Source: Calditrichota bacterium
GTDB taxonomy: Bacteria > Zhuqueibacterota > Zhuqueibacteria > Zhuqueibacterales > Geothermadaptataceae
NCBI GenBank assembly: GCA_008501545.1
Contig: QQUM01000673.1
Span: 1 to 6,227, forward strand
Direction: 5' to 3'
Length of the DNA stretch: 6,227 nucleotides
Below are positions 1 to 4,421 of this stretch, one piece after another. The notes beneath the pieces were generated by a model that saw only the letters and a program-made list of their open reading frames with translations, had not been told where the DNA came from and did no database searches. Numbering within the stretch: position 1 is the first letter of the stretch; each line of letters opens with the position of its first letter. The position numbers and the translations under genes are program-made.

Positions 1-654
1 ACCGGTCGCAAATGCATGATGGTGGTCTTCTACACTAAGTCCCATGTCGATCATGGTCATGACCATCTCGCTCCTCATGTCATGGAATTTATCAAACGGG
101 GGTAATGGGAAATAGCCTTCTTTGTAACGCGGCTTATACGCGAGGTTGGGCCTTTCGTCTTTTCCGGAATTCCAGCGTCCTTCAACGGAATCGAGATAAT
201 AAAATCCGGAATGTTCATTTGTCTGAAAACGGACGTCATCAAAGATAAAAAATTCAGCTTCAGGGCCAAAAAATGCCGTATCAGCAATCCCTGTTGAATT
301 TATATAAGCTTCTGCTTTCTGTGCAATATTTCGCGGGCAACGGCTGTATTTTTGCTTGGTAATAGGATCGAGAACATCACAGATCATCATCAGGGTTTTT
401 GGCTCCATGAACGGATCAATAACCGCAGTTTCTGGATCAGGCACGATAATCATATCGCTCTCATTGATCGCCTGCCAGCCACGAATACTGGAACCATCAA
501 AACCGACACCGTCCTCAAAAAGGTCCTCATCGAGCAATGAAATCGGGGTTGAGAAATGCTGCCAAAGACCGGGAAAGTCCATGAACCGCAAGTCCAATAT
601 CTTGGCTTCACTTTCTTTTGCCAGCTTCAGAACATCCTGAATTGTCTTAGCCAT
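1..654 (-). CDS. glnA: Glutamine synthetase type I, N-terminal part (cut by left window edge)
   Basis: Cytoplasmic dodecameric enzyme that makes glutamine from glutamate, ammonia and ATP; the central step of ammonia assimilation. The minus strand is open from ATG at 654 to base 1 (218 codons, starting [18 protein letters not shown]), about the first half of a roughly 470-residue GSI. Visible family motifs are FDGSSIRGW (residues 52-60), VPDPET near 71-76, FFGPEAEFF (128-136) with the two metal-ligand glutamates E132 and E134, and [11 protein letters not shown] (208-218). The start is supported by GAGGAG at 669-664 (minus strand), nine bases before the ATG. One oddity: the usual VExHHHEVAT reads HHHAFAT here, so the glutamate matching E. 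coli metal ligand E212 is alanine. The adenylylation region lies outside the window. The gene is divergent from the iron operon and shares its upstream region. The GSI assignment is very secure; full activity is less so. Confidence 0.96.
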   Translation of the reverse strand, partial: MAKTIQDVLKLAKESEAKILDLRFMDFPGLWQHFSTPISLLDEDLFEDGVGFDGSSIRGWQAINESDMIIVPDPETAVIDPFMEPKTLMMICDVLDPITKQKYSRCPRNIAQKAEAYINSTGIADTAFFGPEAEFFIFDDVRFQTNEHSGFYYLDSVEGRWNSGKDERPNLAYKPRYKEGYFPLPPFDKFHDMRSEMVMTMIDMGLSVEDHHHAFATG

Positions 655-753
655 TTTGTAATTCTCCTCAAATTGAAAATATTTTTATGATTAATTTTGT
701 TATCGACATATGATCGAAAACATGACATCTAATTTGGCGATTTCTATTTCTCT

Positions 754-771
754 TCACAATCACTGTGCCAA
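754..771 (-). promoter_or_regulatory. Sigma-54-like -24/-12 element candidate upstream of glnA
   Basis: Read on the minus strand the site is TTGGCACAGTGATTGTGA. It matches the sigma-54 consensus TGGCAC-N5-TTGC in spacing (GG, ten bases, then the -12 dinucleotide), but the -12 dinucleotide is GT rather than GC. Transcription from it would start near 744 and leave a leader of about 90 nt before the glnA ATG. Sigma-54/NtrC control of glnA is well known in proteobacteria; whether this organism uses it is not shown here. One mismatch at a critical base keeps confidence low. Confidence 0.3.
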
Positions 772-777
772 AATAAA

Positions 778-783
778 ATTATA
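778..783 (-). promoter_or_regulatory. Possible -10 box (TATAAT) for glnA
   Basis: A perfect TATAAT reads leftward here, which would start transcription near 771 with a leader of about 117 nt before glnA. No hexamer resembling TTGACA sits 16-18 bases upstream, and the region is AT-rich, so chance occurrence is quite possible. It lies just upstream of the sigma-54-like element. Confidence 0.3.
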
Positions 784-832
784 ACTTCAAATGAGATTTT
801 TTGCTTGATAAAAAAGAACTTACAGAAATTTA

Positions 833-875
833 TTGATAGAACCATCAACCCTGAAAATACTGTAAAACTATCAGG
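833..875. repeat. Overlapping short inverted repeats in the intergenic region
   Basis: Three short arm pairs are packed here: TTGAT (833-837) with ATCAA (844-848), TGATAG (834-839) with CTATCA (868-873), and CCTGA (850-854) with TCAGG (871-875). Arms overlap, so the pairings exclude each other. In AT-rich DNA such short arms can arise by chance; the cluster just before the stronger repeat at 877 is the reason for listing it. Confidence 0.3.
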
Positions 876-876
876 A

Positions 877-915
877 ACTGCCCTGTTATAAGCAGTGTGC
901 TGCTTTTAGGGCAGT
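877..915. repeat. Nested inverted repeat / stem-loop
   Basis: Perfect 8-bp outer arms, ACTGCCCT (877-884) and AGGGCAGT (908-915), enclose perfect 6-bp inner arms, AAGCAG (890-895) and CTGCTT (900-905), with a four-base TGTG loop. The two stems are separated by an asymmetric internal loop (five and two bases). It is the most GC-rich stem in an AT-rich spacer. No T-run follows on either strand, so it is unlikely to be an intrinsic terminator. It could be a DNA operator or a structured 5' leader element. Confidence 0.6.
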
Positions 916-932
916 GCATGTTTCCGGTTTTT

Positions 933-970
933 ATTCCAGTCTGCCAAAAATATTTTTCTTGTTCTGGAAT
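933..970. repeat. 38-bp symmetric dyad upstream of the iron operon
   Basis: Outer arms ATTCCAG (933-939) and CTGGAAT (964-970) are perfect inverted repeats. Midway between them sits a 12-bp palindrome, AAAAATATTTTT (946-957), with six unpaired bases on each side. Both symmetry axes fall at the same point (951.5). The dyad ends 69 bp before the ATG of the DtxR/FeoA-fusion gene and overlaps the possible -35 element. Its place and symmetry suit an operator for a dimeric regulator, but it has no recognised consensus. Confidence 0.5.
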
Positions 971-987
971 GCAAGATTGGAGATATT
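959..987 (+). promoter_or_regulatory. Weak sigma-70-like promoter candidate for the iron operon
   Basis: TTGTTC (959-964) and GATATT (982-987) with a 17-bp spacer match the consensus at three and four of six positions. No better pair was seen closer to the start codon. It would leave a leader of about 45 nt. The -35 half lies in the right arm of the 933-970 dyad, so a protein bound there would block it. Speculative. Confidence 0.22.
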
Positions 988-1039
988 AGATAGAATCAAC
1001 TCCTCACACTTCAAAAAAAACAGAGATTACATATAAAAA

Positions 1040-2077
1040 ATGATTAATCCATTTTTTGCCCTTCTCATTGGGCTCACCATCCTGGGCCTGATCGTTTTAA
1101 TCTTCCTGTACGGGAAACCATTTCTGAACCGGCTCGCACGGAGCAAGGCTTTGTCCGAACGTATCTGGATTGAAGATGCCCTGAAACATCTTTATGACCG
1201 GAATTCCTACAACGCCACAGCGTCCATCGATAGTGTTAGCGGTTCGTTAAATATCAGCCGTAACCATGCTGCGCAGCTTCTCGCAAAACTCGAACGACTG
1301 AAATTGATTCAGACACAAAAGCAAAATTTCCAACTCACGGCAGCAGGTACAGCTTATGCATTGCGCATCATCCGTATTCACAGATTGTGGGAATTGTATT
1401 TCGCCAATAAAACAGGTTTCAAGGAACCCGAATGGCACAGCCGCGCAGAAGAAGTAGAACATTTTACCTCGACAGAAGAAGCCGACATACTTGCATCCCA
1501 GATGGGGAATCCCACATTTGATCCCCATGGCGCGCCAATTCCCACAACCGAAGGAGAATTACCACCCAAAGCGGGTATTTCTCTGGCTGATCTGGAAATG
1601 GAAACTATGGCCCGCATTACAAATATTGAAGACGAACCTGATTCCGTTTTCACTGCACTCGTTCAGGCGGGATTGCATCCAGGAATGCAAATACAAATTA
1701 TAGAACGAACCCCGGAGACGGTTGTGCTTTCTGCCAACAAACAGCACATTCCGATTGCGCCCATCGCTGCGGCAAACATTACCGTCATCCCGCATTCTCC
1801 GGATGAAGAGTGCCAGGAATTCGAAAATAAACTCACCGATCTGAACATCGGTGAACGCGGTGTTGTCGTCCATTTATCCCAGGCCTGCCGCGGGCTGCAA
1901 CGAAAACGCTTAATGGATCTGGGCCTGATACCGGGAACGGAAGTTGAAGCAGCCATGCGAAGTGCGGGTGGCAACCCGGTTGCATACAACGTTCGAGGTG
2001 CGTTGATCGCCCTGCGCTCTGAGCAAGCGGATTACATTCATGTTCGCAAAGTGGAGATAAACAATGGTACAAGATAA
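1040..2077 (+). CDS. Membrane-anchored DtxR/MntR-like metal sensor fused to SH3-like and FeoA domains
   Basis: 345 residues in four parts. A hydrophobic helix (about 5-24) is followed by the basic stretch [12 protein letters not shown], predicting one transmembrane anchor with the rest in the cytoplasm. Residues 36-108 are a winged helix of the DtxR/MntR type. Residues 109-170 are the metal-binding and dimerisation domain: H114, E118, H133, E137, E140 and H141 align with DtxR H79, E83, H98, C102, E105 and H106, and [13 protein letters not shown] follows (156-168). E45 fits MntR E11, but the position of MntR D8/DtxR M10 is I42. Residues 180-251 resemble the SH3-like/FeoA fold. Residues 264-339 form a full FeoA domain ([32 protein letters not shown]). 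FeoA is usually a lone protein of about 75-85 residues that supports FeoB. The ribosome site is weak: AGAGA 13 bases upstream, then an A-rich stretch. First gene of the operon, overlapping the next by 14 bp. Domain calls are firm; DNA binding by the anchored protein is inferred. Confidence 0.88.
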   Translation: MINPFFALLIGLTILGLIVLIFLYGKPFLNRLARSKALSERIWIEDALKHLYDRNSYNATASIDSVSGSLNISRNHAAQLLAKLERLKLIQTQKQNFQLTAAGTAYALRIIRIHRLWELYFANKTGFKEPEWHSRAEEVEHFTSTEEADILASQMGNPTFDPHGAPIPTTEGELPPKAGISLADLEMETMARITNIEDEPDSVFTALVQAGLHPGMQIQIIERTPETVVLSANKQHIPIAPIAAANITVIPHSPDEECQEFENKLTDLNIGERGVVVHLSQACRGLQRKRLMDLGLIPGTEVEAAMRSAGGNPVAYNVRGALIALRSEQADYIHVRKVEINNGTR

Positions 2078-2834
2078 TATATGTAATGATTGTGCAGCCC
2101 ATTCGGATGTGCAGTTAAAGAAACTCGGGCTGGACATGGCACGTTCGGATTATATCGTCGCCCTGGCAGGAAATCCCAACACGGGAAAAAGTACAGTCTT
2201 CAACAATTTAACCGGTTTGCGGCAACATACCGGCAATTGGCCCGGAAAAACAGTTTCCCGCGCTGAAGGGAGCTTCAGCTACGCAGATAAGAAGTACAAA
2301 CTGGTCGATTTACCCGGCACCTACAGCTTGCTATCCGCGAGTACCGATGAAGAAATTGCCCGAAATTTTATTCTCTTCGGCAAACCTGATGTGACGCTGA
2401 TCATTGCGGACGCTTCCCGACTGGAACGCAATCTCAACCTGACACTGCAAATTCTGGAAATCACAGATCGAGCTGTTCTCTGCCTGAATTTAATCGATGA
2501 GGCAAAAAGGCACGGGATTGTCATTGATGACCGCAATCTCGCAAAGGAATTGGGCATCCCCGTGGTTCCGGCAACTGCACGCTTTGGTCTCGGAATGCAA
2601 AAATTGCTGCAAAGCCTGAAAGAAGTCGCAACAGGTGAATTCCAATGCAAACCACGTAAAATAAAGACAACATCGCCATTCCTGAAGCGTGCTTTGAATA
2701 AATTAATCCCGGTTATTGAAGAAAAATTTCCCGGTATTTCCAACGCACGGTGGATCGCCTTGCGCATGCTAGAAGGGGACAAGGAAGTAATGGAAGCGAT
2801 CGAAAATGGTAAATTGGGAACATTGGAAATATGA
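2064..2834 (+). CDS. feoB: FeoB small GTPase domain protein (stand-alone, split FeoB)
   Basis: 256-residue cytoplasmic G protein equal to the N-terminal part of ferrous-iron transporter FeoB. G motifs are complete: G1 GNPNTGKS (36-43), G2 within NWPGKTV (T63), G3 DLPG (82-85), G4 NLID (142-145) and G5 PATA (169-172). A helical region follows (about 195-256, with [10 protein letters not shown]), matching the GDI-like domain between GTPase and membrane part in intact FeoB. No transmembrane segment is present. The first residues carry C7, C10 and H13 (CNDC..H), a possible metal site or cap. GGAG at 2053-2056 is seven bases before the ATG and supports this start over M25, which would lose the Cys motif. 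The gene starts inside the end of the DtxR/FeoA gene and ends in an ATGA overlap with the permease gene, so it presumably binds the permease in trans. Could also be annotated simply as a FeoB-type GTPase. Confidence 0.93.
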   Translation: MVQDNICNDCAAHSDVQLKKLGLDMARSDYIVALAGNPNTGKSTVFNNLTGLRQHTGNWPGKTVSRAEGSFSYADKKYKLVDLPGTYSLLSASTDEEIARNFILFGKPDVTLIIADASRLERNLNLTLQILEITDRAVLCLNLIDEAKRHGIVIDDRNLAKELGIPVVPATARFGLGMQKLLQSLKEVATGEFQCKPRKIKTTSPFLKRALNKLIPVIEEKFPGISNARWIALRMLEGDKEVMEAIENGKLGTLEI

Positions 2835-4267
2835 AAAATAGAGCGACAGACAGCAGTAAAAATTTAAACGAGTTGGCAAAATCCCTTCGATGGGAGGCCG
2901 GCGAAAACCTGCACGACCACCTTGTCAATGCGATTTATGAAGATGCGGCACGCATCGCTAACAACACTGTGGGAAAAAATGGGGACACTGGCAAATTTAA
3001 CTGGGACAGGATTCTCGACAATCTGCTGACAAGCCGGATCACAGGTTTTCCTATGATGATTCTGCTGCTGGGAATTGTGTTTTGGATCACCATTTCAGGC
3101 GCCAATGTGCCATCAAGTATGCTGGCCACCTTGCTCATCGATACAACCCACCCAATATTAAAAAGTTTTGCAGATCAGGTTGGTTTGCCCTGGTGGTTGA
3201 GCGGCGTTCTGTTCGATGGCATTTATCTCGCAGCAGCGTGGGTCATATCCGTCATGCTGCCACCGATGGCAATTTTTTTCCCGCTTTTCACTTTGCTGGA
3301 AGATTTTGGTTACCTGCCGCGAATCGCCTTTAATTTGGATAACCTGTTTCGCAGAGCCGGAGCCCACGGCAAACAAGCCCTGACTATGAGCATGGGTTTT
3401 GGTTGCAACGCAGCCGGTGTGGTTGCCGCACGCATCATCGACAGTCCCAGAGAACGGCTTATCGCGATCATTACCAATAATTTTGCTTTATGCAACGGGC
3501 GGTGGCCAACACAAATTCTTATTGCAACCCTCTTTATCGGTGTGCTGGCATCGCCGCAACTTGGCGGGCTGGCTGCAACAGGCGCGGTCGTCGGCATTGT
3601 CATGTTGGGTATCTTTTTTACGTTCGCTTCATCCTGGTTGCTCTCACGGACAGTGCTGCGCGGTGAGCCATCGACATTCAGCCTGGAATTACCACCTTAT
3701 CGTCCACCGCGCTTTTGGAAAACTTTGTACACCTCACTGATCGATCGCACGATTTTTGTGCTCTGGCGCGCCATTGTCTTCGCCGTTCCGGCTGGTGCCG
3801 TCATCTGGCTCATTGCCAATATTCATATCGGTTCTGCGACGATTGCAGCGCATCTCATCAGCTTTTTCAATCCGTTCGGAATATTAATCGGATTAAACGG
3901 TGTCATTTTACTGGCGTATATCATTGCCATCCCGGCAAATGAAATCGTCATTCCAACAATTCTGATGTTGACTGTGCTCAGTTTAAAATTAACTGGCGTC
4001 GGTGAGGGCGCTGGCGTCATGTTCGAATTAACCGAGAACGCCGACTATCTCAGGTTGTTCAGTGCTGCCGGCTGGACGACGCTAACCGCAGTCAATCTGA
4101 TGATTTTCAGCCTGGTGCACAATCCATGTTCGACGACCATTTACACCATTTACAAAGAAACCAACAGTGTAAAATGGACAACTTTGGCCTCGGTTGCACC
4201 TGTGATCATGGGACTGGCACTTTGTTTTTTTATTGCGCAGATTTGGCGAATTGTGGTGGGATATTGA
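2831..4267 (+). CDS. feoB: FeoB membrane permease domain protein (split FeoB, nucleoside-recognition/Gate fold)
   Basis: 478-residue inner-membrane protein carrying the Fe2+ channel part of FeoB without a GTPase domain. A soluble N-terminus (1-70, [11 protein letters not shown] at 34-44) corresponds to the linker before the first membrane helix. Many hydrophobic helices follow (about 72-90, 122-156, 210-260, 300-325, 335-390, 410-432 and 450-474). Family motifs are [16 protein letters not shown] (155-170), the first Gate motif [10 protein letters not shown] (188-197, C192), LCNGRWPT (220-227, C221), [10 protein letters not shown] in the second half, and HNPCSTTIY with C433 in the second Gate region. 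The CNAAGV/CNGR pattern marks a FeoB subtype different from E. coli-type CNVPA. TAA at 2810-2812 in this frame, with no start codon between it and 2831, fixes the start at 2831. Only poor ribosome sites precede it, so translation is probably coupled to the GTPase gene through ATGA. With that gene the total is 734 residues, close to an intact FeoB, so nothing seems lost. Confidence 0.93.
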   Translation: MKNRATDSSKNLNELAKSLRWEAGENLHDHLVNAIYEDAARIANNTVGKNGDTGKFNWDRILDNLLTSRITGFPMMILLLGIVFWITISGANVPSSMLATLLIDTTHPILKSFADQVGLPWWLSGVLFDGIYLAAAWVISVMLPPMAIFFPLFTLLEDFGYLPRIAFNLDNLFRRAGAHGKQALTMSMGFGCNAAGVVAARIIDSPRERLIAIITNNFALCNGRWPTQILIATLFIGVLASPQLGGLAATGAVVGIVMLGIFFTFASSWLLSRTVLRGEPSTFSLELPPYRPPRFWKTLYTSLIDRTIFVLWRAIVFAVPAGAVIWLIANIHIGSATIAAHLISFFNPFGILIGLNGVILLAYIIAIPANEIVIPTILMLTVLSLKLTGVGEGAGVMFELTENADYLRLFSAAGWTTLTAVNLMIFSLVHNPCSTTIYTIYKETNSVKWTTLASVAPVIMGLALCFFIAQIWRIVVGY

Positions 4268-4296
4268 AATTATTGCACTGATTTCCATGTAAGAAC

Positions 4297-4326
4297 TTGG
4301 GAATGAGCCTCATCCATCTGTTAAAT
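4297..4326 (+). promoter_or_regulatory. Weak promoter candidate for the secreted-protein gene
   Basis: TTGGGA (4297-4302) and TTAAAT (4321-4326) with an 18-bp spacer each match the sigma-70 consensus at four of six positions. It would start transcription near 4333, giving a leader of about 86 nt. No intrinsic terminator was seen between the permease gene and this point, so read-through from the iron operon is also possible. Confidence 0.22.
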
Positions 4327-4368
4327 TATCCTCGCTATTTTAAAAACTCACCCGATTCCGCCGATTAA

Positions 4369-4421
4369 CATGAGAATCACTTCGAAAACAAATCTTTCAC
4401 CAGCATTCGGAGAATCTCATG
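4369..4421 (+). promoter_or_regulatory. Stem that could mask the ribosome site and start codon
   Basis: CATGAGA (4369-4375) pairs perfectly with TCTCATG (4415-4421), which contains the ATG of the next gene. The pairing can continue past single mismatches through TC (4377-4378) with GA (4412-4413) and C4380 with G4410. That places part of the Shine-Dalgarno GGAGA (4409-4413) in the stem. The loop is about 29 bases and AT-rich. If formed in the mRNA it would hold back translation; stability has not been calculated. Confidence 0.35.

Larger units (their letters stand above)
655..1039. other. Divergent intergenic region between glnA and the iron-uptake operon
   Basis: 385 bp, AT-rich, with no convincing coding frame on either strand. 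It must carry the promoters of glnA (leftward) and of the DtxR/FeoA-fusion operon (rightward). The left half has a TATAAT box and a sigma-54-like element facing glnA. The right half has a nested inverted repeat (877-915) and a symmetric dyad (933-970), preceded by weaker repeats at 833-875. I found no tRNA, no CRISPR array and no intrinsic terminator with a T-run after a GC-rich stem. I also found no clear Fur-type box. Confidence 0.8.

Noticed and set aside
850..920. NiCo (czcD-type) or another known metal riboswitch in the leader
   Set aside because: GGGCAG/CTGCCC sequences look suggestive, but I could not lay out the conserved core or the four-way junction. A covariance-model search of 655-1039 would decide.
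655..1039. Fur box or DtxR/IdeR operator of known consensus
   Set aside because: No GATAATGATAATCATTATC-like or TTAGGTTAGGCTAACCTAA-like sequence was found beyond a few matching bases expected in AT-rich DNA.
820..1039. CRISPR array or insertion-sequence ends
   Set aside because: No regularly spaced direct repeats, no terminal inverted repeats flanked by target duplications, and no transposase or Cas frames in the window.
1247..2137. Several open frames of 70-108 codons on the minus strand inside the sensor/FeoA gene
   Set aside because: They are shadows of the plus-strand gene, with no ribosome sites and no recognisable protein features.
2800..2840. FeoB split as a simple frameshift or sequencing error
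   Set aside because: The two frames meet exactly at an ATGA, the cut is at a domain boundary, and TAA at 2810-2812 blocks the permease frame just upstream. A recent error would leave conserved sequence running past the junction. It is not fully excluded without reads.
4268..4330. Rho-independent terminator after the permease gene
   Set aside because: The only local dyad (ATGAG-C-CTCAT, 4303-4313) has a one-base loop and is not followed by a T-run.
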